A stretch of DNA of 64,000 nucleotides from Roseateles noduli (GCA_002205125.1 NIOE01000013.1:62001-126000), one strand, 5' to 3'. Shown: positions 19,687-31,424, numbered from the stretch's first letter. Notes: generated from the sequence alone by a model not told the origin. Program-made: numbers and translations.

Positions 19687-21294
19687 ATGCCCCAGCTGCC
19701 CACCAAGCTCAACGCCCGCTCGGCCGACTTCAAGGCCAACGCGGACGCGATGCGCGGCCTGATCGACGACCTCAACGCCCGCCTGGCGAAGATCGCCGAG
19801 GGCGGCGGCGAGGCCGCGCGCGCCAAGCACGTCGGGCGCGGCAAGCTGCTGCCGCGGGACCGCGTGGAGATGCTGCTCGATCCCGGCACGCCCTTCCTGG
19901 AACTGGCGCCGCTGGCGGGCCTGGACATGTATGACAACGCCGCCCCGGGCGGCGGCGTGATCGCCGGCATCGGCCGGGTGTCCGGCGTCGAGTGCGTGAT
20001 CGTCTGCAACGACGCCACCGTCAAGGGCGGCACCTACTACCCGATCACCGTCAAGAAGCACCTGCGCGCGCAGGAGATCGCCGACCAGAACCGCCTGCCC
20101 TGCATCTACCTGGTCGACAGCGGCGGCGCCAACCTGCCCAACCAGGACGAGGTCTTCCCGGACCGCGACCACTTCGGCCGCATCTTCTTCAACCAGGCCA
20201 ACCTCTCCGCCAAGGGCATCCCGCAGATCGCCGTGGTGATGGGCTCGTGCACCGCCGGCGGTGCCTACGTGCCGGCGATGAGCGACGAGACCGTCATCGT
20301 CAAGAACCAGGGCACCATCTTCCTGGGCGGCCCGCCGCTGGTGAAGGCCGCCACCGGCGAGGTCGTCAGCGCCGAGGACCTGGGCGGCGGCGACGTGCAC
20401 ACGCGCCTGTCCGGCGTGGCCGACCACCTGGCCGAGAACGACACCCACGCGCTGGCGATCGCGCGCCAGTCCGTGGCGCGGCTGAACTGGCGCAAGCAGG
20501 GCGAGCTGCTGACGCAGGCGCCGCAGGAGCCCGCCTACGATCCCGCCGAGCTGCACGGCGTGATCCCCACCGACACGCGCAAGCCCTTCGACGTGCGCGA
20601 GGTCATCGCCCGCATCGTCGACGGCAGCGCCTTCGACGAATTCAAGGCCCGCTACGGCAACACGCTGGTCTGCGGCTTCGCCCACATCGAGGGCATGCCC
20701 GTGGGCATCGTCGCCAACAACGGCATTCTCTTCGCGGAGAGCGCCAACAAGGGCGCCCATTTCATCGAGCTGTGCTGCCAGCGCAAGATCCCGCTGGTGT
20801 TCCTGCAGAACATCACCGGCTTCATGGTCGGCCGCAAGTACGAGAACGAAGGCATCGCCCGCGCCGGCGCCAAGATGGTGACGGCGGTCGCGTGCGCGCA
20901 GGTGCCCAAGTTCACCGTGATCATCGGCGGCAGCTTCGGCGCCGGGAACTACGGCATGTGCGGCCGCGCCTACTCGCCGCGTTTCCTGTGGATGTGGCCG
21001 AACGCCCGCATCTCGGTCATGGGCGGCGAGCAGGCCGCCTCGGTGCTGGCCACGGTCAAGCGCGACGGCATCGAGGGCAAGGGCGGCCAGTGGTCCGCGG
21101 ACGAGGAAGAAGCCTTCAAGGCGCCGATCCGCCAGCAGTACGAGGACCAGGGCCATCCGTATTACGCCAGCGCCCGGCTGTGGGACGACGGCGTCATCGA
21201 TCCCGCCGACACGCGCCGCGTGCTGGCGCTGGGCCTGTCCGCCGCGCTGAACGCCGAGATCCCCGAGACGAAGTTCGGCGTGTTCCGGATGTAA
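19687..21294 (+). CDS. liuB: methylcrotonyl-CoA carboxylase, carboxyltransferase (beta) subunit
   Basis: This 535-residue subunit transfers the carboxyl group from biotin to 3-methylcrotonyl-CoA in leucine breakdown. The N-terminal half has [24 protein letters not shown] and the acyl-CoA pocket [35 protein letters not shown], close to known MCC-beta proteins. The C-terminal half has [19 protein letters not shown] and [38 protein letters not shown]. The length and the [10 protein letters not shown] motif distinguish it from propionyl-CoA carboxylase. It is the first gene of the long operon; the biotin-carrying partner is liuD at 28452. Control by the divergent TetR regulator is likely. Confidence 0.95.
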   Translation: MPQLPTKLNARSADFKANADAMRGLIDDLNARLAKIAEGGGEAARAKHVGRGKLLPRDRVEMLLDPGTPFLELAPLAGLDMYDNAAPGGGVIAGIGRVSGVECVIVCNDATVKGGTYYPITVKKHLRAQEIADQNRLPCIYLVDSGGANLPNQDEVFPDRDHFGRIFFNQANLSAKGIPQIAVVMGSCTAGGAYVPAMSDETVIVKNQGTIFLGGPPLVKAATGEVVSAEDLGGGDVHTRLSGVADHLAENDTHALAIARQSVARLNWRKQGELLTQAPQEPAYDPAELHGVIPTDTRKPFDVREVIARIVDGSAFDEFKARYGNTLVCGFAHIEGMPVGIVANNGILFAESANKGAHFIELCCQRKIPLVFLQNITGFMVGRKYENEGIARAGAKMVTAVACAQVPKFTVIIGGSFGAGNYGMCGRAYSPRFLWMWPNARISVMGGEQAASVLATVKRDGIEGKGGQWSADEEEAFKAPIRQQYEDQGHPYYASARLWDDGVIDPADTRRVLALGLSAALNAEIPETKFGVFRM

Positions 21295-21326
21295 GGTGCC
21301 GACCTCTTCCTGAACGCCTTCCAACG

Positions 21327-21872
21327 ATGAACGACCTGACCCTGCGTCCGCTGAGCCCCGAGGATTCCATCGAGGCCCTGACCGCGCTGCTGCACGTGGC
21401 CTACGCGTCGCTGGCGGCGCAGGGCTGGAACTTCACGGCGGTCGACCAGAGCGTCGAGACGACGCGCGAGCGCGTGGCTTCCGGCCAGGCTTTCGTCGCG
21501 CTGAACGTGGACGGCGAGCTGGTGGGCACGGTCACGGTGGCACCGCCGAAGCGACCCGACGGCCGTTACCTCGGCGATCCCGTGCCCGAGTGCTACACGC
21601 AGGCCGACACGGCGATCCTGGCCCAGCTGGCGGTGCATCCGTCGTGCCGGGGTCAGGGCGTCGGCGAGCAGCTGATGGACGTCGCCGAAGCCTGGGCGCT
21701 CGCACAGGGGTATGCCTTTGTGGCCCTCGACACAGCCGTGCCTGCCGAGGCGCTGCGCCGCCGTTACGAGCGCCGCGGCTACGCGTTGATCGGCGACGTG
21801 CAATGGGCCGGCAAGACCTATCGCAGCGTGCTGATGCGCAAGCCGCTGGTCGGCGATGGAGCCGAGGGATGA
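21327..21872 (+). CDS. GNAT-family N-acetyltransferase
   Basis: This 181-residue single-domain GNAT protein begins LRPLSPEDSIEAL (strand beta-1). The acetyl-CoA-binding motif is VHPSCRGQGVGEQLMDVAEAWA (about residues 103-124), and the end region AEALRRRYERRGYALIG fits the family. The acceptor cannot be predicted. The gene sits 32 bases after liuB and its stop overlaps the start of the next gene (ATGA), so it belongs to the leucine/biotin operon. A GNAT enzyme is not a standard member of this pathway. Confidence 0.85.
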   Translation: MNDLTLRPLSPEDSIEALTALLHVAYASLAAQGWNFTAVDQSVETTRERVASGQAFVALNVDGELVGTVTVAPPKRPDGRYLGDPVPECYTQADTAILAQLAVHPSCRGQGVGEQLMDVAEAWALAQGYAFVALDTAVPAEALRRRYERRGYALIGDVQWAGKTYRSVLMRKPLVGDGAEG

Positions 21873-23134
21873 GGCTGACCTCGATGCCTTGCATCGCGAT
21901 GTGCATCGCGAGCCGCTTGCGAGGCGGTTGGCTGGCTGCCGTCGTCGTCGGCGGCGCGAGCGTCCCGGCCTTTGCCGCCGGCGTCGCTCCCACCGTGCCG
22001 ACATCGGCCCCGACCGCGCCCGCGCCCGCGCTCGAGCGCCTGGCGACCGACATCCGCGAATCCGTCATCCGCGTGCAGGCGATCGTCGAGGACCACCGCG
22101 GGCAGACGCTGATCGGGGACCTTGTGGTGACGACCTACCGGCCGCCCGGACCGGGGCCGTTCCCGCTGGTGGTGCTGAACCACGGGCGTCCCGCCGCGTC
22201 GGAACAGGAGCGCGCCGCCGTCAAGCGTCAGCGCCTCGAAAGCGCCTCGCGCTTCTTCGTCCGCAAGGGCTTCGCGGTGGCCGTGCCGACCCGGCTGGGC
22301 TACGGCGACACGGCCGCGAAGGGCGATCCCGATTCCAGCGTGCGCTGCGACGTGCCCCAGTACAAGGTCGCCGCCAAGGCGCTGGCCACGCAGGTCGCCG
22401 CGGTCGTGCGCTTCATGCAGTCGTCCGTCGACATCGACGCGCAGCGCGTCGTGGTGATGGGCCAGTCGGTCGGCGGCTTCGCGGCGATGGCGGCGACCGG
22501 CGAGCGCATCCCGGGGCTGGTCGCGGCGATCGACTTCGCCGGCGGCTACGGACCCGGCCCCGGCGCGAACGCCGGCGAGCCTTGCCGTCCGGAAGAACTC
22601 GCCAACCGCTTCCACGACTTCGGTCGCCGCGCGTCCCACGGCCGCGAGGCGGTGCCGACCTTGTGGGTGTTCACCGGGAACGACCAGTTCATCGCGGCCA
22701 AGTACCAGGAGCGCTGGGCCCAGGCCTACCGCGACGGCGGCGGCCGGGCGCAGACGCACCTGATGCCGGCCTTCGGCGAGGAAGGTCACCTGCTGTTCGC
22801 GCGCGGCAACGACCTCTGGCAGCCGATCGTCGACGAGTTCCTGCAACCGCTCGGCTTCCCGATTCCCGGCGCCCTGCCGATGCCGCAGGGCGGCGACGTC
22901 TCGATAGCCGACACGTCGGCGCTGCCCGCCGACGGCCGCGTGATCAACGGCTATCGCAAGTTCCTGGCGGCGAAGGAGCCGCGCGCCTTCGCCACCAACG
23001 GCCGGCACTGGGGACTCGCCACCGGCGACGACGCGCAGTCCCACGCGCTCGCGCTCTGCGACCAGCTCACCGACGGCGAGGAGCGCTGCCGCCTCTACGC
23101 CGTCAACCGGACCGTCGTCTGGAGCCACCCATGA
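21869..23134 (+). CDS. exported alpha/beta hydrolase (dienelactone-hydrolase-like)
   Basis: This 421-residue protein has a signal-like N-terminus (hydrophobic WLAAVVVGGASVPAFA, cleavage near residue 35). The hydrolase core shows VVLNHGRPAASEQERAA at the oxyanion region and a nucleophile elbow G-Q-S-V-G-G. The acid region is GNDQFIAAKY, and the probable catalytic His lies in FGEEGHLLF. A C-terminal ~75-residue extension (VINGYRKFLAAKEPRAFA, then CDQLTDGEERCRLYAVNRTVVW) with a likely Cys pair occurs in related periplasmic proteins. Its ATG overlaps the GNAT stop and its own stop overlaps liuC, so it is fully coupled to the operon. The substrate is unknown; an ester or lactone is likely. Confidence 0.82.
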   Translation: MRLTSMPCIAMCIASRLRGGWLAAVVVGGASVPAFAAGVAPTVPTSAPTAPAPALERLATDIRESVIRVQAIVEDHRGQTLIGDLVVTTYRPPGPGPFPLVVLNHGRPAASEQERAAVKRQRLESASRFFVRKGFAVAVPTRLGYGDTAAKGDPDSSVRCDVPQYKVAAKALATQVAAVVRFMQSSVDIDAQRVVVMGQSVGGFAAMAATGERIPGLVAAIDFAGGYGPGPGANAGEPCRPEELANRFHDFGRRASHGREAVPTLWVFTGNDQFIAAKYQERWAQAYRDGGGRAQTHLMPAFGEEGHLLFARGNDLWQPIVDEFLQPLGFPIPGALPMPQGGDVSIADTSALPADGRVINGYRKFLAAKEPRAFATNGRHWGLATGDDAQSHALALCDQLTDGEERCRLYAVNRTVVWSHP

Positions 23135-23955
23135 CCTCGACCATGACCAAGAACGAATTCACCCCCACCACGCTCCGCGTCGAGCGCTCCGGCCCGAACG
23201 ACGCGGTCGCGCGCGTCACGCTGAACCGCCCCGACGTCCGCAACGCCTTCAACGACACGGTCATCGGTGAGCTCACCGCGGTGTTCGAGGCGCTGGGCGG
23301 CGATCCGTCGCTGCGCGCGATCGTGCTCGCCGCCGAGGGCAAGGCCTTCTGCGCCGGCGCCGACCTGAACTGGATGAAGGCGATGGCCGGCTACAGCTGG
23401 GACGAGAACCACGCCGACGCCGGTCGTCTCGCGCACATGCTGTGGACGCTCTACAGCTGCCCGGTGCCGGTGATCGCGCGCGTGCAGGGCGACGTCTACG
23501 CCGGCGGCGTCGGGCTGGTGTCGGTGTGCGACATCGTCGTCGCCGCCGAGTCCGCCGGCTTCTGCCTGTCCGAAGCCAAGCTCGGCCTGCTGCCCGCGAC
23601 CATTGGTCCCTACGTCGTGCGCGCGCTGGGCGAGCAGGCCTCGCGCCGCTACTTCGTGACGGCGGAGCGTTTCTCCGCAGCCGAGGCGCATCGCCTGGGC
23701 CTGGTCCACGAACTGGCCACCGACTCCGAGGCGCTGGACGCGAAGGTCGATGCGCTCGTCGCGTCGCTGCTGGCCAACGGCCCGGCGGCGGTGCGGGCGT
23801 GCAAGCGCCTGGTCCAGGACGTGGCCCATGCCCCCATCACGGCGACGCTGCGCGACGACACCGCGCGCCGCATCGCCGACATCCGCGCCAGCGCCGAAGG
23901 GCGCGAGGGCGTGCAGAGTTTCCTGTCGAAAGGCAAGCCCTCCTGGCTGGCCTGA
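23131..23955 (+). CDS. liuC: methylglutaconyl-CoA hydratase (enoyl-CoA hydratase family)
   Basis: This is a 274-residue crotonase-fold enzyme. The oxyanion-hole motifs are AEGKAFCAGADLNWMK (residues ~68-83) and YAGGVGLVSVCDIVVAAE. ADLNWMK and the segment SEAKLGLLPATIGPYVVRALGE are typical of methylglutaconyl-CoA hydratases, which convert 3-methylglutaconyl-CoA to HMG-CoA in leucine degradation. The context (liuB before, liuD and liuE after) supports this over a general fatty-acid hydratase. The start overlaps the previous stop; another Met four codons later (MTKNEF) is possible. Confidence 0.92.
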   Translation: MTSTMTKNEFTPTTLRVERSGPNDAVARVTLNRPDVRNAFNDTVIGELTAVFEALGGDPSLRAIVLAAEGKAFCAGADLNWMKAMAGYSWDENHADAGRLAHMLWTLYSCPVPVIARVQGDVYAGGVGLVSVCDIVVAAESAGFCLSEAKLGLLPATIGPYVVRALGEQASRRYFVTAERFSAAEAHRLGLVHELATDSEALDAKVDALVASLLANGPAAVRACKRLVQDVAHAPITATLRDDTARRIADIRASAEGREGVQSFLSKGKPSWLA

Positions 23956-23967
23956 AAGTTTTCCTGA

Positions 23968-25288
23968 ATGTCTGAAGCAGTACGACAAGATTGGCAACGC
24001 CGCAGCCTCGCGGCGGTCTGGCACCCGTGCACGCAGATGGCGCGCGCGCAGGACGTGCCGCCGCTGCCCATCGCCCGGGGTGAAGGCCCCTGGCTGTTCG
24101 ATCACGAGGGCCGGCGTTATTTCGACGCCAACAGCTCCTGGTGGGTCAACCTCTTCGGCCATGCCGACCGGAGCCTGAACGACGCGATCAAGCATCAGCT
24201 CGACACGCTGCCGCACGTGATGCTGGCCGGCTGCACGCACGAGCCGGCGGTGCGACTGGCCGAGCGTCTGTCCGCGCGCACCGGCGGCGCGCTGGGCCAC
24301 CTGTTCTTCGGCAGCGACGGCGCCTCGGCGGTCGAGATCGCGCTGAAGCAGAGCTTCCACTCCTGGCGCAACCGCGGCCTCACGGACAAGCGCGAGTTCG
24401 TCTGCCTGAAGAACGGCTATCACGGCGAGACCATTGGCGCGCTGGCCGTCACGGACGTGGCGATCTTCCGCGACGCCTACGACCCGCTGCTGATGCGCAG
24501 CCACATCGTCACATCGCCGGATCAGCGCCTGGGCAACGAGGCGCAGGCGATCGACGAGATGCGCGCGCTGCTCGCGGACCGTCACGACCACATCGCCGCC
24601 GTCATCGTCGAGCCGCTGGTGCAGGGCGCCGCCGGCATGTCGATGTACGCGCCGAGTTACCTGAAGGCGCTGCGCGCGCTGTGCACCGAGTTCAAGGTGC
24701 ATCTGATCGCGGACGAGATCGCCGTCGGCTGCGGTCGCACCGGCACCTTCTTCGCGTGGGAGCAGACGGCGCCTGCGACAAAGGCTGACTGGCCCGACTT
24801 CGTGCTGCTGTCCAAGGGCATCACCGGCGGCACGATGCCGCTGTCGCTGGTGCTGACGACCGACGACGTCTACCAGGCCTTCTGGTCGCAGGACGTGACG
24901 CGCGGCTTCCTGCACTCGCACAGCTACACCGGCAATCCGCTGGCGTGTGCGGCGGCGAACGCGGTGCTGGATCGTTTCGACGCGGGCCAGCTCGACCACA
25001 ACCAGCAGCAGGCCGCGTGGCTCACCGAAGCCTTCGCGCCCCTGGCCGCCGATCCTCGCGTGACGCATCTGCGCCAGCGCGGGATGATCCTGGCCTTCGA
25101 CATCAATCCGAAGACGACGGCGCCGGTCGAGCGCTTCTCCGAGAAATTCCACCTCGCGGCGCGCAAGCATGAACTGCTGATCCGTCCGATCGGCCAGACC
25201 GTCTACCTGATGCCGCCGTACCTGATCGACGAGGCGGCTGCGAAGTTCCTCGCGCGCGCCGTGGGCGCGACGCTGGAGGAGGTGCTCC

Positions 25289-25299
<11 letters not shown>
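23968..25299 (+). CDS. bioA: adenosylmethionine-8-amino-7-oxononanoate aminotransferase
   Basis: This 443-residue class III PLP aminotransferase converts KAPA to DAPA in biotin synthesis. BioA markers are visible: the N-terminal HPCTQM signature, [17 protein letters not shown], the [13 protein letters not shown] cofactor segment, and the PLP lysine in LLSKGITGG. The YHGET and [15 protein letters not shown] motifs also fit. It begins 12 bases after liuC and overlaps bioF by 11 bases. Order bioA-bioF-bioD-bioB is contiguous; bioC and a bioH-type gene are not here. Confidence 0.96.
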
Positions 25300-26490
<1,191 letters not shown>

Positions 26491-26494
<4 letters not shown>

Positions 26495-27213
26495 GCACGA
26501 TGCATCCGCTCCACGGCTTCTTCATCACCGGCACCGACACCGAGATCGGCAAGACCTGCATCACCGCCGGCCTGACGCGCGCGTTCGACGGCCTGGGCCG
26601 CTACGTGACGCCGATCAAGTCGCTGGCCGCCGGCCAGACGCAGAACGCCGACGGCGTCTGGGTCAACGAGGACGTCGCCCAGCTGCACGCCGCGCAGACG
26701 CAGGGCATGACGATGGACGAGGTCGGCCCGCTGCAGTTCCGCGAGCCCTGCGCGCCGCACATCGCCGCGAAGCTCGAAGGCCGCGCCATCGATCGCACCG
26801 CGCTGCTGGCCGCCATCCGGCGCTCGGCGTCCAAGGGCGACTTCGCGCTGATCGAAGGTGTCGGCGGCTTCCGCGTGCCGCTCACCGACGACTGGGACAC
26901 GGCCGACCTGGCCGTCGACCTGGCGATGCCGGTGGTGCTCGTTGTCGGCCTGCGGCTGGGTTGCATCAACCACGCGCTGCTGACGGCCGAGGCCGTCCTC
27001 GCGCGCGGCCTGCGCCTGGCCGGCTGGGTGGCGAACACCGCCGACCCCCATCAACCCCATGTGGCGGACAATCTGGCCGCCTTGCACGCCCGGCTCGACC
27101 AGGGCCTGGGCGTGCCGTGCTGGGGCCATGTGCCCCGGCTCCCCGATCCCTCTCCCGCGGCCGTGGCCGCGCACCTGCAGCAGCCGCTGCTGTTGAACGC
27201 ATTGAAAGCATGA
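26491..27213 (+). CDS. bioD: dethiobiotin synthetase
   Basis: This 240-residue P-loop enzyme closes the ureido ring of dethiobiotin from DAPA, CO2 and ATP. The Walker A motif is GTDTEIGKT near the start, the substrate lysine lies in [10 protein letters not shown], and [10 protein letters not shown] is the Walker-B-like glutamate segment. The nucleotide-specificity region NTADPHQPH appears near residue 175. TPIKSLAAG replaces the more common KPVASG, a mild divergence. Start and stop both overlap the neighbours by ATGA. Confidence 0.95.
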
Positions 27214-28295
27214 CGATGAAGCAGACCGTCAACCAGATCCAGACGCTGACGCCCACCACCGACGAGCAACGTCGCAACGTCAAGCCCTGGACCGTCAACG
27301 AGATCGCCGCACTGTTCGAGCTGCCGTTCAACGACCTGCTGTTCCGCGCGCAGCAGGTGCATCGCGAGCACTTCGACCCGAACGCGGTCCAGCTGTCCAC
27401 GCTGCTGTCCATCAAGACCGGCGGCTGCGAGGAGGACTGCAAGTACTGCCCGCAGTCGGCCCACTTCGACACCGGCCTGAAGGCCGAGAAGCTGATCCCG
27501 CTGCAGGAGGTGATGGAAGCCGCCCGCGCCGCCAAGGCCAACGGCGCGACCCGCTTCTGCATGGGCGCCGCCTGGCGCTCGCCGAAGGAGCGCCACCTGG
27601 AGGCCATCGGCGAGATGATCTCCGAGGTCAAGGCCATGGGCCTGGAGACCTGTCTGACCGCCGGCATGCTGGGCGACGGCCAGGCCGAGCAGCTGCGCGA
27701 GGCGGGGCTGGACTACTACAACCACAACCTCGACACCTCGCCGGAGTTCTACGGCCAGATCATCACGACGCGCACGTACCAGGACCGCCTGGACACGCTG
27801 GAGCGCGTGCGCGGCGTCGGCCTGAAGGTGTGCTCGGGCGGCATCGTCGGCATGGGCGAGACCCGCCGCCAGCGCGCCGGCCTGATCGCGCAGCTGGCCA
27901 ACCTGGATCCGTATCCGGAGTCGGTGCCCATTAACAACCTGGTGCAGGTCGAAGGCACGCCGCTGGCGGGCACCGAGGCGCTGGACCCGTTCGAGTTCAT
28001 CCGCACGATCGCGGTGGCCCGCATCACGATGCCGCGCGCGATGGTGCGCCTGTCCGCCGGTCGCGAGGAAATGCCCGAGACCATGCAGTCGCTGTGCTTC
28101 CTGGCCGGCGCGAACAGCATGTTCTACGGCGACAAGCTGCTGACCACCAGCAACCCGCAGGCCGAGAAGGACCGGAAGCTGATCGACCGCCTGGGCATGC
28201 ACTGCGCGACCGAGGCCGAACTGAGCGCCGACACGGTGCCCGGCTGCGCGCCGGTGGGCGAGGACGCCGCGGCGTCCTGCGGCCATCGCCATTGA
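27210..28295 (+). CDS. bioB: biotin synthase (radical SAM)
   Basis: This 361-residue enzyme inserts sulfur into dethiobiotin. The radical-SAM cysteines are C73, C77 and C80 (CEEDCKYC). Other hallmarks are [53 protein letters not shown], and the arginine in RLSAGRE of the [2Fe-2S] site. The start is either the overlapping ATG at 27210 or the ATG at 27216. The C-terminus has a short His/Cys tail (AASCGHRH), seen in other BioB proteins. It ends the coupled biotin block; a 156-base gap follows before liuD. Confidence 0.96.
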   Translation: MTMKQTVNQIQTLTPTTDEQRRNVKPWTVNEIAALFELPFNDLLFRAQQVHREHFDPNAVQLSTLLSIKTGGCEEDCKYCPQSAHFDTGLKAEKLIPLQEVMEAARAAKANGATRFCMGAAWRSPKERHLEAIGEMISEVKAMGLETCLTAGMLGDGQAEQLREAGLDYYNHNLDTSPEFYGQIITTRTYQDRLDTLERVRGVGLKVCSGGIVGMGETRRQRAGLIAQLANLDPYPESVPINNLVQVEGTPLAGTEALDPFEFIRTIAVARITMPRAMVRLSAGREEMPETMQSLCFLAGANSMFYGDKLLTTSNPQAEKDRKLIDRLGMHCATEAELSADTVPGCAPVGEDAAASCGHRH

Positions 28296-28451
28296 GCGGC
28301 CCGACACGACCTGAACCGACCTGACGACGCGTGACGGCCATTGCCGGCGCGCGGCCCCGGACGATCGCGAAGCGCGGCCGTCCGGGCGCACCCGGCGCGA
28401 AGCGGCCACAAGCCGCGACGCGTCGAGGACCCGAAACATGAGGAGACACCC

Positions 28452-30434
28452 GTGTTCAAGAAGATCCTGATCGCCAACCGCGGCGAAATCGCCTGCCGCG
28501 TCGCCGCCACGGCACGCCGTCTCGGCGTGAAGACCGTCGCCGTCTATTCCGACGCGGACGCGAACGCGCGCCACGTGCAGGCCTGCGACCAGGCCGTGCG
28601 CATCGGCGGCCCCGCGCCGCGCGACAGCTACCTGCAGTGGCAGCGCATCCTCGAGGCCGCCAAGGCCACGGGCGCTCAGGCCGTCCATCCGGGCTACGGC
28701 TTCCTCAGCGAGAACGAGGAGTTCGCGCAGGCCTGCGCGGACGCGGGCCTCGTGTTCATCGGCCCGCCGCCGTCGGCGATCCAGGCGATGGGCTTGAAGG
28801 CCGAATCGAAGCGCTTGATGGAGCAGGCCGGCGTGCCGCTGGTGCCGGGGTATCACGGCGCCGATCAGGATCCGGCGCTGCTGCGTCGCGAGGCCAATCG
28901 CATCGGCTTCCCGGTGCTGATCAAGGCCAGCGCGGGCGGCGGCGGCAAGGGCATGCGCGCGGTCCATGCGGACGAGGAATTCGACGCCGCGCTCGCGTCC
29001 TGCAAGCGCGAGGCGATCAACAGCTTCGGCGACGACGCGGTGCTGATCGAGCGCTACGTGCAGCGTCCGCGGCACATCGAGATCCAGGTCTTCGGCGACA
29101 GCCACGGCGATTGCGTCTACCTGTTCGAGCGCGACTGCTCGGTGCAGCGCCGGCACCAGAAGGTGCTGGAGGAAGCGCCGGCGCCCGGCATGACGGCCGA
29201 GCGCCGCGCCGAGATGGGTGCTGCCGCGGTCTCGGCCGCGAAGGCGGTCGGCTACCAGGGCGCGGGGACCGTGGAGTTCATCGCGGAGCAGGACGGCCGC
29301 TTCTACTTCATGGAGATGAACACGCGGCTGCAGGTCGAGCATCCGGTGACGGAGGCGATCACCGGCCAGGATCTGGTCGAGTGGCAACTGCGCGTGGCGG
29401 CCGGCGAGCCGCTGCCGCTGAAGCAGGACCAGCTGCGCATGCACGGTCACGCGATCGAGGCCCGCATCTGCGCCGAGAACCCAGAAGGCGGATTCCTGCC
29501 CGCGACCGGCACGCTGTCGGTGGCGCGCTGGCCGGCGCATGAGGCGTTCCAGCGCGCGGGCGTGCGCATCGATTCGGGCGTGGGCGAGGGCGATGCGATC
29601 AGCCCCTTCTACGACTCGATGATCGCCAAGCTGATCGTCTGGGGCGAGACGCGCGAGCAGGCGCTGGCGCTGCTGGACGCGTCGCTGCGCGACACGCACA
29701 TCGTCGGGCTGCACACCAACGTCGCGTTCCTGCGCCGCTGCGCGGCGACGGCGTCGTTCACGAACGCGGATCTGGATACCGCGCTGATCGAGCGCGAGAA
29801 GGCGGCGCTGTTCGGTCAGCCGGGCCTGCCGCTGGCGGATGCCGCGGCGGCCGTCGTGGCGCACACGCTGGCAGAAGAAGCGCTGACCGAATCCACCGAT
29901 CCGTGGAGCCGCCGCGACGGCTGGCGGATGTTCGGCGCGGCGCAGCGCCGCTTCGAGCTGGACGTCGACGGCGAGCATCACCAGGTGCTGCTGGCGCGTC
30001 ACCATCACGGCAGCCTGTCGCTGAGCGTCGGCGGCGAGTCGATCGCGCTGGCGGTGCGCTCGAAGGGACCGGAGCAGCATGAGCTCTACCTGGGCGAGCG
30101 TCGCGTGACCGTGTCGACCTACAAGGTCGGTGAGCAGGTGGCGGTGTTCGGCGCGCACGGCTCGGCGCTGGTGACCGAGGTCGACGTCATCGCCCACGCG
30201 GGCCAGGGTCAATCGGAAGCCGGTCGCCTGACCGCGCCGATGCCGGGCAAGCTGATTGCATTCCTGGCGCAGCCCGGCGATGCGATCACCAAGGGCCAGC
30301 CGCTGGCGGTGATGGAAGCGATGAAGATGGAACACACCATCACCGCGCCGCGCGACGGCGTGGTGGCGGAGCTGCTGTTCGCGATCGGCGACCAGGTCGG
30401 CGATGGCGCCGAGCTGCTCCGGCTGCAGGCGTGA
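28452..30434 (+). CDS. liuD: methylcrotonyl-CoA carboxylase, biotin-carrying (alpha) subunit
   Basis: This 660-residue subunit has an N-terminal biotin carboxylase (FKKILIANRGEIACRV, the ATP-grasp Gly-rich loop KASAGGGGKGMR, and EMNTRLQVEHPVTEAITGQDLVEWQLRVAAGE). A BT-type linker domain and a C-terminal biotinyl domain with EAMKMEHTI follow; K625 is the biotinylated lysine. It carboxylates biotin for LiuB. The GTG at 28452 is chosen because AGGAG lies 6 bases upstream. The ATG at 28438 is out of frame. The 156-base gap after bioB contains an inverted repeat (CCCGGACG 28356-28363 with CGTCCGGG 28379-28386), so some separate regulation is possible. The biotin made by the four genes just upstream is this protein's cofactor. 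Confidence 0.95.
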   Translation: MFKKILIANRGEIACRVAATARRLGVKTVAVYSDADANARHVQACDQAVRIGGPAPRDSYLQWQRILEAAKATGAQAVHPGYGFLSENEEFAQACADAGLVFIGPPPSAIQAMGLKAESKRLMEQAGVPLVPGYHGADQDPALLRREANRIGFPVLIKASAGGGGKGMRAVHADEEFDAALASCKREAINSFGDDAVLIERYVQRPRHIEIQVFGDSHGDCVYLFERDCSVQRRHQKVLEEAPAPGMTAERRAEMGAAAVSAAKAVGYQGAGTVEFIAEQDGRFYFMEMNTRLQVEHPVTEAITGQDLVEWQLRVAAGEPLPLKQDQLRMHGHAIEARICAENPEGGFLPATGTLSVARWPAHEAFQRAGVRIDSGVGEGDAISPFYDSMIAKLIVWGETREQALALLDASLRDTHIVGLHTNVAFLRRCAATASFTNADLDTALIEREKAALFGQPGLPLADAAAAVVAHTLAEEALTESTDPWSRRDGWRMFGAAQRRFELDVDGEHHQVLLARHHHGSLSLSVGGESIALAVRSKGPEQHELYLGERRVTVSTYKVGEQVAVFGAHGSALVTEVDVIAHAGQGQSEAGRLTAPMPGKLIAFLAQPGDAITKGQPLAVMEAMKMEHTITAPRDGVVAELLFAIGDQVGDGAELLRLQA

Positions 30435-30455
30435 GGCTGCTGGCCCTCACCCCCG

Positions 30456-30479
30456 CCCTCTCCCGCAAGCGGGAGAGGG
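30456..30479. repeat. REP-like perfect hairpin between liuD and liuE
   Basis: CCCTCTCCCGC (30456-30466) pairs perfectly with GCGGGAGAGGG (30469-30479) around AA. Hairpins of this wording recur between genes in many beta- and gamma-proteobacteria. Within an operon it may stabilise the upstream mRNA or reduce read-through. Confidence 0.7.
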
Positions 30480-30512
30480 AGTAATCCAGACAGTCAGCCA
30501 GAGGATCAAGCC

Positions 30513-31424
30513 ATGACCACATTGCCCACCCGCGTCACCCTCGTCGATGTCGGCCCGCGCGACGGCCTGCAGAACGAGAAGGAGAACGTCGGCACGGCCG
30601 ACAAGGCCAAGCTGGTCTCGCTGCTGCAGGACGCCGGTCTGAAGGAGATCGAGGTCACCAGCTTCGTCTCGCCGAAGTGGGTGCCGCAGATGGCGGACAA
30701 CACGGCGGTGATGGCGGCGATCGAGCGCCGGCCCGGCGTGCGGCACAGCGTGCTGGTGCCAAACATGAAGGGCCTGGAGGGCGCGCTGCCGACCAAGCCC
30801 GATGAGATCGTCGTCTTCGCGGCGGCCTCGGAGGCCTTCTCGCAGAAGAACATCAACTGCTCGATCGCCGAGAGCATCGAGCGCTTCGCGCCCGTGGTCG
30901 CCGCGGCGCACGAGGCCGGCATCAAGGTGCGCGGTGCGCTGTCGTGTTCCGTCGGATGCCCGTACCAGGGCGATGTCTCGGCGGATGAGGTCGAGCGCGT
31001 CGTCCAGCTGATGAAGGCCATCGGCGTGGACCACCTCGGGGTGGCCGACACGATCGGCGTCGGCACGCCGCGCAAGGTGCAGGCCGCGATGGAGCGCGCG
31101 TTGAAGCACTACCCGCTGGTCGAGGTCAGCGGGCATTTCCACGATACCTACGGCCAGGCGCTGACCAACATCTACGCCTGCCTGGAGATGGGCATCCACA
31201 CCTTCGATGCGAGCGTCGCCGGCCTCGGCGGCTGCCCGTATGCGAAGGGCGCGACCGGCAACGTCGCGACCGAGGACGTGGTGTTCCTGCTGAACGGCCT
31301 GGGCATCGAGACCGGCATCGACATCGACAAGCTGATCGACGCCGGCGCGTTCATCTCCGGCGTGCTGGGCCGTCCGCCCGTTTCGCGCGTGGGGAAGGCG
31401 ATCCTGGCGAAGCGCAAGGGGTGA
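30513..31424 (+). CDS. liuE: hydroxymethylglutaryl-CoA lyase
   Basis: This 303-residue TIM-barrel lyase splits HMG-CoA into acetoacetate and acetyl-CoA, the last step of leucine breakdown. Family residues are visible: VDVGPRDGLQNE with the catalytic Arg and Asp, EVTSFVSPKWVPQMAD, HFHDTYGQAL with metal-binding His residues, and GGCPYAKGATGNVATEDVV with the active-site Cys. AGAGGA lies about 7 bases before the ATG. The pathway set present is liuB, C, D and E; isovaleryl-CoA dehydrogenase (liuA) is not in the window. Confidence 0.96.
   Translation: MTTLPTRVTLVDVGPRDGLQNEKENVGTADKAKLVSLLQDAGLKEIEVTSFVSPKWVPQMADNTAVMAAIERRPGVRHSVLVPNMKGLEGALPTKPDEIVVFAAASEAFSQKNINCSIAESIERFAPVVAAAHEAGIKVRGALSCSVGCPYQGDVSADEVERVVQLMKAIGVDHLGVADTIGVGTPRKVQAAMERALKHYPLVEVSGHFHDTYGQALTNIYACLEMGIHTFDASVAGLGGCPYAKGATGNVATEDVVFLLNGLGIETGIDIDKLIDAGAFISGVLGRPPVSRVGKAILAKRKG

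Noticed and set aside
27051..30335. Open frame of over 1000 codons antisense to bioB and liuD
   Set aside because: It crosses several well-identified genes and has no recognisable domain.
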